DNA of 64,000 nt from Cupriavidus pauculus. GTDB taxonomy: Bacteria > Pseudomonadota > Gammaproteobacteria > Burkholderiales > Burkholderiaceae. Shown here in pieces: positions 26,509 to 35,387 of this stretch. The stretch is taken from NCBI RefSeq assembly GCF_003854935.1, contig NZ_CP033970.1, positions 1,612,001 to 1,676,000 on the forward strand. Direction: 5' to 3'. Every line of letters begins with the position of its first letter. Position 1 is the first letter of the stretch. Position numbers and translations under genes: made by a program. Under the pieces are notes generated by a model. That model was not told where the DNA came from and did no database searches. It worked only from the letters and a program-made list of their open reading frames with translations.

Positions 26509-27690
26509 CTACTTGCCGGAATCCTTCACGTCCGCGAACTTGTCGAACTCGACGTTGAACAGCTCGCCGTTGACCTTTTCGACCTTGCGGATATAGACGG
26601 TCTGGATCACATCGCGCGTGGCCGGGTCGATCGTGATGGCCCCGCGCGGGCTCTGCAGCTTCATGCCCTTGAGCGCGCCCAGGAACTTGTCGCCGTCGGT
26701 GGCGCCGCCGGTCTTCTTCAGCGCCTCGGCAATGGCGGCCATGCCGTCGTAGGCGGCCACGGCCATGAAGTTGGGCCGCCCGGCGCCCGGGTTGGCCTCG
26801 GCAAACGCCTTCAGGAACGCCTTGTTCTCCTTTGAATCATGCGCGGCCGAATAGTGGAACGACGTGATCACGCCCAGCGTGGCGTCGCCCATGGCCGGCA
26901 GCACGTGGTCGTCGGTCAGGTCGCCGGTGGCAATCACGCGGATGCCGGCGTCGGCCAGCCCGCGTTCGCGGAAGCCCTTCATGAACGCCACGCCCTGCTC
27001 GCCCGCGGGCAGAAACAGAAACACCGCTTCTGGACGGGCGTCCTTGATGCGCTGGATGAATGGCGCGAACTCGGGGTTGCGCAGCGGCACGCGGATCGAT
27101 TCCACGATCTGGCCGCCGCCGCCCAGGAAATTGGTCTTGAACGCGGTCTCGGCGTCGATGCCGGGCGCGTAGTCGGCCACCAGCGTCACCACCTTGCGGA
27201 TGTTGTTGCGCACCGCCCAGGTGGCCATCGGCGCCGAGATCTGCGGTAGCGTCATCGACACGCGGGCGATGTAGCTGGACTTGGTCGTGATGACCGACGA
27301 GGCCGCGTTGAAGATCACCATCGGCTTCCTGGCCTGCTCGGCAATCGGCGCCACGGCCAGCGCCTCGGGCGTCAGGCCGAAGCCGGCCAGGATGTCCACC
27401 TTGTCGCGCACCACCAGTTCCTGCGCCAGCCGCTTGGCCACCTCGGGCACCGGGCCTGTGGTGTCCTTGACGATGATCTGGAGCTTGCGGCCCGCCACCG
27501 TGTCGCCGTGGAGCTTCTGCCACGCCTTGATGCCCCCTTCCATCTGCTTGCCGTAGTCGGCAAAGCTGCCCGAGAACGGCGCGATCAGGCCGATCTTGAC
27601 CGGGTCGGCGGCGCGGGACAGCGGGACATGCGCAAGGACGGCAAGGGCGCCGCACGCCAGCATGGCGCGCCGCAGCAGACTGAACGTCAT
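26509..27690 (-). CDS. Branched-chain-type ABC transporter substrate-binding protein
   Basis: A 393-residue periplasmic binding protein of the LivJ-like type I fold. A Sec signal ends at SRAAD; the mature N-terminus PVKIGLIAPFSGSFADYGK and IIVKDTTGPVPEVAKRLAQEL are characteristic, as is NFMAVAAYDGMAAIAEAL. It is most likely the receptor for livHMGF, although it is on the other strand with the cytochrome and propeller genes in between. GGGAG precedes the ATG at 27690. Ligand unknown. Confidence 0.9.
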   Translation of the reverse strand: MTFSLLRRAMLACGALAVLAHVPLSRAADPVKIGLIAPFSGSFADYGKQMEGGIKAWQKLHGDTVAGRKLQIIVKDTTGPVPEVAKRLAQELVVRDKVDILAGFGLTPEALAVAPIAEQARKPMVIFNAASSVITTKSSYIARVSMTLPQISAPMATWAVRNNIRKVVTLVADYAPGIDAETAFKTNFLGGGGQIVESIRVPLRNPEFAPFIQRIKDARPEAVFLFLPAGEQGVAFMKGFRERGLADAGIRVIATGDLTDDHVLPAMGDATLGVITSFHYSAAHDSKENKAFLKAFAEANPGAGRPNFMAVAAYDGMAAIAEALKKTGGATDGDKFLGALKGMKLQSPRGAITIDPATRDVIQTVYIRKVEKVNGELFNVEFDKFADVKDSGK

Positions 27691-27823
27691 GGAAGGTCTC
27701 CCGTGAAAGTGCAGCATCGGGCGGCTGCATCGATCAGGGAGTGTAGAGGCGCGGGCGGTTTTGTGCCAGTCGGGGAATGTTGTACGGCGGTGGGTGCCGC
27801 TACGCCGACCGGGATGGTTGGCT

Positions 27824-27944
27824 CCCCTCTCCGGCATTGCGGGAGAGGGGTCGGGGGTGAGGGCGTTGAGGTTCAAATTGCCGGCAGTCGCATCTTGGGA
27901 CGCCGGCCCTCACCCCCAGCCCCTCTCCCGCGGGCGGGAGAGGG
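27824..27944. repeat. Nested inverted-repeat (REP/MITE-like) element
   Basis: Two 26-base arms (27839-27864 and 27906-27931) are inverted copies with about one two-base difference. Each end also forms its own hairpin: 27824-27832 with 27842-27850 (CCCCTCTCC/GGAGAGGGG) and 27921-27930 with 27935-27944 (CCCTCTCCCG/CGGGAGAGGG). Such CCCTCTCCC-type repeats are scattered in many proteobacterial genomes. It lies between the gntP stop and the binding-protein start and may also act as a bidirectional terminator or mRNA end stabiliser. Confidence 0.75.
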
Positions 27945-27954
27945 AGCGAGGGCT

Positions 27955-29313
27955 TCAGACCACGGTCGCCAGGGCCAGCGTGAACAGCAGGGCCACCACG
28001 GAGATGATCGTCTCCGCCACGGACCAGGTCTTGAACGTCTGGGCGACGGTCATGTTGAAGTATTCCTTGACCAGCCAGAAGCCGCCGTCGTTGACGTGGG
28101 ACAGGATCAGCGAGCCGGCGCCCGTGGTCAGCACCAGCAGTTCGGGGCGGGTGCCCGGCACGCTGGCGGCGATCGGGGCGACGATGCCGGCAGCCGTGGT
28201 CATGGCAACCGTGGCCGAGCCGGTGGCGATGCGGATCATCACGGCCACGAGCCAGCCCAGCACCAGCACTGACACGTTGGCGTGCGTGGCCACGTCGACG
28301 ATGGCCGTGGAGATGCCCGAGTCGCGCAGGATGCGGCCAAAGCCGCCGCCGGCGCCCACCACCAGCGTGATGATCGCGGTCGGCGCCACGCACTCGTTGG
28401 TGAACTTCAGGATCATGTCGCGGTTGAAGCCGCGCGCCTTGCCGAACGTGTAGAAGCTGAACAGCGTGGCGATCAGCAGCGCCATCACCGAGTTGCCAAT
28501 CAGCTTCAGGAAGTCGTTGGCGAACGTCTTGGGCGTGGTGATCAGATCCGCCCAGCTACCGATCAGCATCAGGAACACCGGCAGCAGGATGGTGAGCACC
28601 GTGATGCCGAAGCCCGGCAGGTTGCCCGACTTGGCCGAATCGGCTTCCTCGGTCAGTTGCTCGGCCAGCGGGTTCACGGCCGGCAGCTTCACGTGCCGGT
28701 CGATCAGCTTGGCGAACAGCGGGCCGGCGATGACGGCCGTGGGAATGCCCACGATCAGCGCGTACAGGATGGTGCGGCCCATGTCGGCGCCGTACGCCTG
28801 CACGGCCAGCAGCGCGGCCGGGTGCGGCGGGATCAGGCCGTGCACGACGGACAGGCCGCACACCATGGGAATGCCCACCAGGATCATCGACGTGTTCGTG
28901 CGCTTGGCGACGTTGAACGCGATGGGGATCAGCAGCACGAAGCCGACCTCGAAGAACACCGGCAGGCCGACGATGAACGCGATGACCACCATGGCCCAGT
29001 GCACGTTCTTTTCGCCGAAGAAGTTGATCAGCGTGAGCGCGATGCGCTCGGCGCCGCCCGATTCGGCCATCATCTTGCCGAGCATCGTGCCCAGCCCGAT
29101 GACCAGTGCGATATGGCCCAGCGTGCCGCCCACGCCGGCCTCGAACGACTTCACGATGTCGCCCATCGGCATGCCCACGGCAAAGCCCAGGGCCACCGAG
29201 ACCACCACCAGCGTGATGAACGGATTCAGTTTGTACTTGGCGATCAGGATCACCAGCGCGATCACGGCGATCAGCGCGTAAATCAAGAGCGTGGTTCCGG
29301 TTACGGCACCCAT
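27955..29313 (-). CDS. gntP: GntP-family aldonate/gluconate:H+ symporter
   Basis: A 452-residue inner-membrane permease with a dozen or more helices. The GntP hallmarks VVHGLIPPHPAALLAVQAYGAD (short form VHGLIPPHPAAL), LPVFFEVGFVLLIPI and VGAGGGFGRILRDSGIS are present. The family imports gluconate and related sugar acids. It is the last gene of the leftward arm of the RpiR divergon; with KDG kinase and KDPG aldolase on the other arm, an aldonate or 2-amino-aldonate is the expected cargo. Confidence 0.88.
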   Translation of the reverse strand: MGAVTGTTLLIYALIAVIALVILIAKYKLNPFITLVVVSVALGFAVGMPMGDIVKSFEAGVGGTLGHIALVIGLGTMLGKMMAESGGAERIALTLINFFGEKNVHWAMVVIAFIVGLPVFFEVGFVLLIPIAFNVAKRTNTSMILVGIPMVCGLSVVHGLIPPHPAALLAVQAYGADMGRTILYALIVGIPTAVIAGPLFAKLIDRHVKLPAVNPLAEQLTEEADSAKSGNLPGFGITVLTILLPVFLMLIGSWADLITTPKTFANDFLKLIGNSVMALLIATLFSFYTFGKARGFNRDMILKFTNECVAPTAIITLVVGAGGGFGRILRDSGISTAIVDVATHANVSVLVLGWLVAVMIRIATGSATVAMTTAAGIVAPIAASVPGTRPELLVLTTGAGSLILSHVNDGGFWLVKEYFNMTVAQTFKTWSVAETIISVVALLFTLALATVV

Positions 29314-29469
29314 GTCTCGTCTCCTTGTGGCGGGCGCCGGCCTGACGGACGGTCCGCTTCCGCTATGAAAAAAGCCGCAATCTGCGTACGCGGCGGGTGA
29401 ATGAAATCGTGATGTGGCCGGCTGGCTCGCCGGCGGCGCGCTCGGTGGCGCTGGGGGGCTACGTGGCGC

Positions 29470-29856
29470 TCAGGGGCGCTTGTAGGCGATGCAGTCCACC
29501 TCGACCTTGCAGTCCACCACCATGCTCGACTGCACGCAGGCACGGGCGGGCGGATTGGCGCCGAAGTATTCCTTGAAGATCTTGTTGAACGACGGGAAGT
29601 CGCGGGCGTCGTCCAGCCAGACGCCGCAGCGCACCACGTGTTCGGGGCCGTAGCCGGCTTCGGCCAGGATGGCCAGCACGTTGCGGATGGCCTGGTGGGT
29701 CTGGGTGACGATGTTGCCCTCGACGACCTCGCCGTCGACCATCGGCACCTGGCCCGACACGTAGAGCCAGCCGTCGGCCTGCACGGCGCGCGCGAAGGGC
29801 ATGTGCGAGCCACCCTGGCCCGTGCCGCCTTCGACGCCAAATCGCTTGATGTCCAT
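29470..29856 (-). CDS. RidA-family enamine/imine deaminase
   Basis: A 128-residue cytoplasmic protein of the RidA/YjgF family, which hydrolyses reactive 2-aminoacrylate-type enamines and imines released by PLP-dependent lyases. The catalytic Arg105 (PPARACVQSSMVVD) falls at the standard position, and YVSGQVPMVDGEVV and VRCGVWLDDARDF are conserved. Its position between the deacylase and permease, opposite a PLP ammonia-lyase, suggests it clears the enamine intermediate of that enzyme. Confidence 0.9.
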   Translation of the reverse strand: MDIKRFGVEGGTGQGGSHMPFARAVQADGWLYVSGQVPMVDGEVVEGNIVTQTHQAIRNVLAILAEAGYGPEHVVRCGVWLDDARDFPSFNKIFKEYFGANPPARACVQSSMVVDCKVEVDCIAYKRP

Positions 29857-29886
29857 GAAAACTCCTGTTTCTCGGATGCTTGGGAA

Positions 29887-31356
29887 TTAGGGATGGGACG
29901 CGGCCGCGCCGCCGCGCGCCAGGAAGCGTCCGGCGCGCACGCCGGTGGCGGCGCGCTGCTGCCAGGTCAGCTCGCCGTTGACCCAGACCGCGGCAATGCC
30001 TTCGGCCGGCTGCATCGGGTCCGTGAAGCTGGCCGCGTCGCGGATGGTGGCCGCGTCGAACAGCACGAGGTCTGCCCAGTAGCCTTCGCGCACAAAGCCG
30101 CGCTCGCGCAGGCCGAAGCGCTCGGCCGACAGGCCCGTCATCTTGTTGACGGCCACCGCCAGCGGAAACAGCTCGCGGTCGCGGGCGTAGTGGCCCAGCA
30201 CGCGCGGAAACGCGCCCCACAGGCGCGGATGGGGCAGGGGGTCGTTGGGCAGGCCGTCGGACCCCACCACGGTGGCCGGATGGCTCAGGATGCGGTCCAC
30301 GTCGGCGTCTTCCATGCAGTGGTAGACCGCGCCGGCCGGCTGCAGGCGCCGCGCCGCTTCCATCATGTCCACCTGCCATTCGGCGGCGATGTCGGCCAGC
30401 AGCCGGCCGCCCATGGCGGGATGCGGTTCAGACCACGTCACCTGGATGTCGAAATCGCTGGTCACCTGCTTCAGGTCCAGCGTCGACGAACTGGCCGTGT
30501 ACGGATAGCAGTCGCAGCCCACGGGCTGCCAGCGCTGCGCGGCTTCGAGCGATTGCAGCACCTCGCCGCTGCGGCCCCAGTTGGGCACGCCGGCGCATTT
30601 CAGGTGCGAGATGACCACGGGCACGCGGGCATGGCGGCCGATGCGGTACGCCTCGTCCATCGCATCGAGAATCTCGGCAAATTCGCTGCGCAGGTGGGTG
30701 GCGTAGAGCGCGCCGGCATCGGCCAGCGGCTCGGCCAGCGCCAGCACTTCCTCGGTGGGGGCGCTGAAGGCGTTGGCGTAGGCCAGCCCGGTGGACAGCC
30801 CCAGCGCGCCGTGCGCGAGCGCTTCTTCCAGCTGGGTGCGCATGGCGGCAATCTCGTCGGCCGTGGCGGCGCGGTCGAAGCGGTCCATGTGGTTGCTGCG
30901 CAGCGCCGTGTGGCCCACCAGCGCGGCCACGTTGACCGATGGCTGTGCCGCGTTCACGGCATCGGCGTAGCTGCGGAAATCGGGGTAGCGGAAGGCGTCG
31001 GCGCGGCCCAGCAGGTTCATCGGGTCGGGCGGGTCGCCGGCCAGCGTCACCGGCGCGGCGCTGATGCCGCAGTTGCCGACGATCACTGTGGTCACGCCCT
31101 GCGAGATCTTCGGCGTCATGGCCGGGTCGCGCACGACGTTGGTGTCGTCGTGGGTGTGCACATCGATAAAGCCGGGCGAAAGCACCAGGCCGTGGCCTTC
31201 CACCACGTGCGACGCGGTGTCGGGGTCGATGGTGCCGGCGTCGTCGATGCGGGCGATGCGGCCGTCGCGGATGCCGACGTCGGCCATGCGGGCCGCGGCG
31301 CCCGAGCCGTCGAGCAGCATCACGGCGCGGATCAGGGTATCGAACAGGTGTGGCAT
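29887..31356 (-). CDS. N-acyl-D-amino-acid deacylase (D-aminoacylase)
   Basis: A 489-residue zinc amidohydrolase that removes acyl groups from N-acyl-D-amino acids. Metal ligands match the characterised Alcaligenes enzyme in position: His67 and His69 (IDVHTHDD), Cys96 (VGNCGISAAP), His221 (YATHLRSEF), His250 (VISHLKCAG) and the Asp in VVGSDGLPND. The start MPHLFDTLIR at 31356 lies two bases after the rpiR stop. In this cluster it could deacylate an N-acetyl-2-amino-aldonate, which has the D configuration at C2; ordinary N-acyl-D-amino acids are the alternative. Confidence 0.9.
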   Translation of the reverse strand: MPHLFDTLIRAVMLLDGSGAAARMADVGIRDGRIARIDDAGTIDPDTASHVVEGHGLVLSPGFIDVHTHDDTNVVRDPAMTPKISQGVTTVIVGNCGISAAPVTLAGDPPDPMNLLGRADAFRYPDFRSYADAVNAAQPSVNVAALVGHTALRSNHMDRFDRAATADEIAAMRTQLEEALAHGALGLSTGLAYANAFSAPTEEVLALAEPLADAGALYATHLRSEFAEILDAMDEAYRIGRHARVPVVISHLKCAGVPNWGRSGEVLQSLEAAQRWQPVGCDCYPYTASSSTLDLKQVTSDFDIQVTWSEPHPAMGGRLLADIAAEWQVDMMEAARRLQPAGAVYHCMEDADVDRILSHPATVVGSDGLPNDPLPHPRLWGAFPRVLGHYARDRELFPLAVAVNKMTGLSAERFGLRERGFVREGYWADLVLFDAATIRDAASFTDPMQPAEGIAAVWVNGELTWQQRAATGVRAGRFLARGGAAASHP

Positions 31357-31358
31357 GG

Positions 31359-32264
31359 TCAGTCTCCCAGCGGCTGGCGGCTGTCCGGGCCGTCGCTGTC
31401 CTGGCTGACGCCGCGATGGGCGTCGAGCACGTATTTCAGGCGGCGCAGCTTTTCCTTGCTCTGGTCCTGCTGGAGCATGGCGCACTGCGTGGCGAGCACG
31501 TCCACCACCAGCAGCATCGCGTAGCGCGACGCCGACGGCTTGAAGATGAAATCAGTTTCCAGCGTGCGCACGGGCAGCAGCACGTCGGCGCGGGCCGCCA
31601 GCGGCGACCCCAGCGCGGTCACGGCGATCAGCCGGGCGCCGTACTCGCGTGCGATGTCGCAGCTCGCCAGCATCTCGGGCACGTTGCCGCTGGTGGAAAA
31701 CGCCAGCACCACGTCGTCGCGCGACAGCGTGGCCGCCACCATCTTCTGCAGCACCGCGTCGTGATAGGTCGCCACGGGCGCGCCAAGCCGCGCCAGCCGG
31801 TAGCGCGCCTCGTCCGCCATGAACGTCGAGCCGCCGCCCATGCCAAAAGCGTAGACCATGCGTGCGTCGACCAACAGCCGGGCCGCCTGGGCGATGCGCT
31901 CGGGGTCGATCAGCTTGCGGTTGACTTCCAGCGTGTTCAGTACGTCGGTATGGATGCGTTCGGCCAGCGCCGCGGGCGAGTCGGCATCGGCCGGGGCCGG
32001 CACGGGCTGGAGAAAGCGGGTGCCGACCGCCGTGGCCTGGGCCAGGCGCAGCTTCAGGTCGCGCACGTCGCGGCAGCCGATGGCCTTGGCAAAGCGGGTG
32101 ACGCTGGCTTCGCTCACGGCCGCCTTGCGCGCCAGTTCGTTGATGCTGGCGGCCGCCGCGCCGGCCAGATCCTCAAGAATCACCTGCGCCACTTTTTGCT
32201 CGGCCAGGCGCAGCGACGGGCCGCGCTCGGCGATGCGGGTCAGGATGTCGAAGGGCGCGGTCAT
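31359..32264 (-). CDS. RpiR-family transcriptional regulator
   Basis: A 301-residue regulator: N-terminal HTH_6 domain (about residues 1-75; SINELARKAAVSEASVTRFAKAIG) and C-terminal SIS phosphosugar-binding domain (about 120-270; FGMGGGSTFMADEARYRL, VLAFSTSGNVPEML). It heads the leftward operon and is divergent from the ammonia-lyase/kdgK/eda operon, so it very likely controls both arms through the shared 134-base region. HexR, a relative, senses KDPG; a KDG-phosphate-type effector would make sense here. The ATG at 32264 is chosen; an upstream GTG at 32312 is in frame. Confidence 0.9.
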   Translation of the reverse strand: MTAPFDILTRIAERGPSLRLAEQKVAQVILEDLAGAAAASINELARKAAVSEASVTRFAKAIGCRDVRDLKLRLAQATAVGTRFLQPVPAPADADSPAALAERIHTDVLNTLEVNRKLIDPERIAQAARLLVDARMVYAFGMGGGSTFMADEARYRLARLGAPVATYHDAVLQKMVAATLSRDDVVLAFSTSGNVPEMLASCDIAREYGARLIAVTALGSPLAARADVLLPVRTLETDFIFKPSASRYAMLLVVDVLATQCAMLQQDQSKEKLRRLKYVLDAHRGVSQDSDGPDSRQPLGD

Positions 32265-32335
32265 GGCGGGCGTGGGCAGGCTGGCGGGCCGGAACGGCAC
32301 TCCGCCCGGCACGGCATGTTACTTTCTAACAAGGA

Positions 32336-32353
32336 TGAAATATCGTAGTTTCA
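32336..32353. promoter_or_regulatory. Candidate RpiR operator
   Basis: TGAAA (32336-32340) and TTTCA (32349-32353) form an inverted repeat with an 8-base spacer in an AT-rich patch midway between the divergent rpiR and ammonia-lyase genes. RpiR-family regulators commonly bind such repeats. Assignment is by position and symmetry only. Confidence 0.5.
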
Positions 32354-32398
32354 AGGCTATGATTACGTCAATCGAATTTTTACAGGGTGATGTCAGCC

Positions 32399-33667
32399 AT
32401 GCGTGAAATAAAGTACCAGACCGGAATGATCGATCCGCTGAACAAGGCTCTGGGCCGTCTGGACGCGCCGCTGACCCCCGCCGAGGCCGGCCAGACCGGC
32501 TGGCAACTGCTGCAGGAAGAATTGAGCCTGCCGGCCGCCGTGCTCTACGAAGACAAGCTCGTTCACAACCTCCAGTGGATGCGGAAGTTCATGGGTGCCT
32601 ATGACGTGCAGCTTGCGCCGCATGGCAAGACGACGATGGCGCCCAAGCTGTTCGCCCGCCAACTGGCGGAGGGCGCGTGGGGCATCACGCTGGCAACGGC
32701 CCAGCAGACGGCCGCCGCCGCCGCGCACGGCGTCAAGCGGGTGCTGATGGCCAACCAGCTGGTGGGCCGCCGCAACATGGAAATCGTGGCCGATCTGCTG
32801 CGCGACCCCGGCTTCGAGTTCTTCACGCTGGTCGATTCGGCCGCGCTGGTCGACCAGCTGGGCGCTTTCTTCCAGGCGCGCGGTCAGTCTCTGCAAGTGT
32901 TGCTGGAACTGGGCGTGGAAGGCGGCCGCACCGGCGTGCGCGACGCGGCGCAGCAGGCCGAGGTGCTGGCGGCGCTGTCGCGCTGGCCCGACGCGCTGTC
33001 GCTGGCCGGTGTGGAGGTCTACGAGGGCGTGCTGCAGCAGGAGGCCGATATCCGCCACTTCCTGCAGCGCACCGTGGCCGTCACGCGTGAACTGGCGGCG
33101 GCCGGCCGCTTCGGGCGCAGCCCCGTGGTGATGTCCGGCGCGGGGTCGGCGTGGTACGACGTGGTGGCAGAGGAGTTCGCGCGGACCGACATCGGCGCGC
33201 CCATCGACATCGTGCTGCGCCCCGGCTGCTACCTGACCCACGACGTGGGCATCTACCGCGCCGCCCAGGAGCGCATCCTGGCCAGCAACCCGGTGGCACA
33301 GAAGATGCGCGAGGGGCTGTTGCCGGCGCTGCAGCTCTGGGCCTACGTGCAGTCGATCCCGGAGCCGCGGCGCGCCATCATCGGCATGGGCAAGCGCGAC
33401 GCCGCGTTCGACGCGGGCATGCCGCTGCCCGCGCAGATCTATCGCCCCGGTACGGCCGCCCCGGTGCCGGTGCCGACGGCCTGGCAGGTGACCGGCATGA
33501 TGGACCAGCACGCGTACCTGGAAATCGGCGCTGGCGATGATATTCGTGTCGGCGATATGATTGCCTTCGATATCTCGCATCCCTGCCTGACGTTCGACAA
33601 GTGGCGCCACATCCCCGTGCTGGACAGCCAGTTGCGCGTCATCGACATCGTGCAGACCTTCTTCTGA
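32399..33667 (+). CDS. PLP/zinc amino acid deaminase, D-serine dehydratase/D-threonine aldolase fold (candidate D-glucosaminate ammonia-lyase)
   Basis: A 422-residue fold-type III PLP enzyme. PLP lysine is Lys77 in LAPHGKTTMAPKLF. The C-terminal metal site is His394 and Cys396 in SHPCLTFDKW, as in D-serine dehydratase. VVMSGAGSAWYDVV and VLRPGCYLTHDVG are further family segments. It would remove ammonia from a D-2-amino-3-hydroxy acid. Because the KDG kinase starts 21 bases downstream and KDPG aldolase follows, the best fit is D-glucosaminate (2-amino-2-deoxygluconate) to 2-keto-3-deoxygluconate; D-serine or D-threonine deamination remains possible. ATG 32399 is used; an ATG at 32390 sits too close to the AGGG site. 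Confidence 0.85.
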   Translation: MREIKYQTGMIDPLNKALGRLDAPLTPAEAGQTGWQLLQEELSLPAAVLYEDKLVHNLQWMRKFMGAYDVQLAPHGKTTMAPKLFARQLAEGAWGITLATAQQTAAAAAHGVKRVLMANQLVGRRNMEIVADLLRDPGFEFFTLVDSAALVDQLGAFFQARGQSLQVLLELGVEGGRTGVRDAAQQAEVLAALSRWPDALSLAGVEVYEGVLQQEADIRHFLQRTVAVTRELAAAGRFGRSPVVMSGAGSAWYDVVAEEFARTDIGAPIDIVLRPGCYLTHDVGIYRAAQERILASNPVAQKMREGLLPALQLWAYVQSIPEPRRAIIGMGKRDAAFDAGMPLPAQIYRPGTAAPVPVPTAWQVTGMMDQHAYLEIGAGDDIRVGDMIAFDISHPCLTFDKWRHIPVLDSQLRVIDIVQTFF

Positions 33668-33688
33668 CCCACAGAGAGGCACGCCTTC

Positions 33689-34624
33689 ATGAGTATCGAC
33701 ATCCTTGCCTATGGCGAGCCGCTGGTGGAGTTCAACCAGCAACCCGACGACCCCAGCCGCTACCTGCAGGGCTTTGGCGGCGACACGTCCAACTTTGCGA
33801 TCGCGGCGGCCCGCCAGGGCGCGAGCGCCGGCTACATCGGCGCCGTGGGGGCCGACAGCTTCGGCGAGCGCCTGCTGGCGCTCTGGACCCAGGAGCGCGT
33901 GGATACGCGCCACGTCAGCGTGAACGCGGCGGCGCCCACGGGCGTCTACTTCGTGTCCCACGACAGCCACGGCCACCGCTTCGACTACCTGCGCGCGGGC
34001 TCGGCGGCCAGCCGCTACCACCACGAGCAACTGCCGCTGGCGGCCATCGCGCAGGCGCGCTACCTGCACCTGTCGGGCATCAGCCTGGCCATTAGCACAT
34101 CGGCCTGCGACGCCGGGCTGGCGGCGATGGAACACGCGCGCAAGGCGGGCGTGCAGGTGTCACTGGACACCAACCTGCGGCTGCGGCTGTGGTCGCTGGC
34201 GCGGGCGCGCGGCATCATGCGCGAGGCGTTCTCGCTGACCGACGTCTGCCTGCCGAGCTGGGACGACATCACCGTGCTGACCGGCCTGGACGACCGCGAC
34301 GCCATCGTCGACCACCTGCTGGCCTGCGGCGTGAAGATCGTCGCGCTGAAGCTGGGCGAGGAGGGCAGCTACGTGGCCACGCCCGAGGCGCGCTCGCTGG
34401 TGGCGCCGTACCCGGTGCGGCCGCTCGATGCCACGGGCGCGGGCGACTGCTTTGGCGGCAGCTTCATCGCCCGGCTGGCGGCCGGCGACGACCCGTTCGA
34501 GGCGGCCCGCTATGCCAACGTGGCGGCGGCGCTGTCCACCACGGGCTACGGCGCCGTGGCGCCGATTCCCTCGGCCGAGGCCGTGCTGGCCCGGCTGGAG
34601 CGCAGCGTGTCGGTCATCGCCTGA
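33689..34624 (+). CDS. kdgK: 2-dehydro-3-deoxygluconokinase (PfkB family)
   Basis: A 311-residue PfkB-type kinase that phosphorylates 2-keto-3-deoxygluconate (KDG) at O6. FGGDTSNFAIAAARQGA near the start, DYLRAGSAASRY (a KDG-kinase-specific segment) and the anion-hole motif DATGAGDCFGG with catalytic Asp253 are visible. It lies between the ammonia-lyase and eda with 21-base gaps on both sides. Confidence 0.9.
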   Translation: MSIDILAYGEPLVEFNQQPDDPSRYLQGFGGDTSNFAIAAARQGASAGYIGAVGADSFGERLLALWTQERVDTRHVSVNAAAPTGVYFVSHDSHGHRFDYLRAGSAASRYHHEQLPLAAIAQARYLHLSGISLAISTSACDAGLAAMEHARKAGVQVSLDTNLRLRLWSLARARGIMREAFSLTDVCLPSWDDITVLTGLDDRDAIVDHLLACGVKIVALKLGEEGSYVATPEARSLVAPYPVRPLDATGAGDCFGGSFIARLAAGDDPFEAARYANVAAALSTTGYGAVAPIPSAEAVLARLERSVSVIA

Positions 34625-34645
34625 GACCGGCCGTCACACAGCACC

Positions 34646-35308
34646 ATGAACCTACCGAATACTGTCATGCAAATCCAACCTTCCCCGCTGATCGAACGCC
34701 TGACCCACGTGCCGGTGATTCCGGTGCTCGAATACCACTCGGTCGACGACGCGCTGCATATCAGCGAGGCGCTGGTCGAAGGCGGCCTGCCGATGCTGGA
34801 AATCACGCTGCGCACGCCGGTGGCGCTGCAGGCCATGGAAGCCGTGGCCAAGGCGCTGCCGCAAGCCGTGGTCGGCGCCGGCACGGTGCTGAGCGTGGAC
34901 CAGCTTCACGCCGTGCGCGACGCCGGCGCGCAGTTCGCCGTGTCGCCGGGCCTGACGCAGACGCTGGCCGATGGCGCCCAGGGCGCCGGCATCGCGCTGC
35001 TGCCGGGCGTGGCCACGGCCAGCGAGGCGATGTTCGCGCTGGAATGCGGGTTCTCGTTCCTAAAGTTCTTCCCGGCCGAGGCGGCGGGCGGCGTGCCGAT
35101 GCTGAAGTCGCTGCACGGACCTTTGTCGCAACTGAAGTTCTGCCCCACCGGCGGCATCGACCTGGCCAAGGCGGCCACGTACCTGGCGCTGCCCAACGTG
35201 GTCTGTGTCGGCGGCTCGTGGGTGGTGCCCAAGGACGCCGTGGCCGCCAAGGACTGGGCGCGCATCCGCACGCTGGCCCAGCAGGCCGCGCAACTTGGCA
35301 AGTCCTGA
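34646..35308 (+). CDS. eda: 2-dehydro-3-deoxy-6-phosphogluconate aldolase
   Basis: A 220-residue class I aldolase that splits KDPG to pyruvate and glyceraldehyde-3-phosphate. Schiff-base Lys140 is in FSFLKFFPAE, Glu52 and Arg56 in LEITLRTP, and the phosphate-binding CPTGGID segment follows. An ATG at 34667 would remove seven residues and is an alternative start. Last gene of the rightward operon, followed by a terminator. Confidence 0.94.
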   Translation: MNLPNTVMQIQPSPLIERLTHVPVIPVLEYHSVDDALHISEALVEGGLPMLEITLRTPVALQAMEAVAKALPQAVVGAGTVLSVDQLHAVRDAGAQFAVSPGLTQTLADGAQGAGIALLPGVATASEAMFALECGFSFLKFFPAEAAGGVPMLKSLHGPLSQLKFCPTGGIDLAKAATYLALPNVVCVGGSWVVPKDAVAAKDWARIRTLAQQAAQLGKS

Positions 35309-35387
35309 CAAGCAGAACAGGGTAGGGCGGTAAGACTTACAACGGCAGTCCGAATGACACGCCGGATGGAAAGCCCGCCAGATGAAA

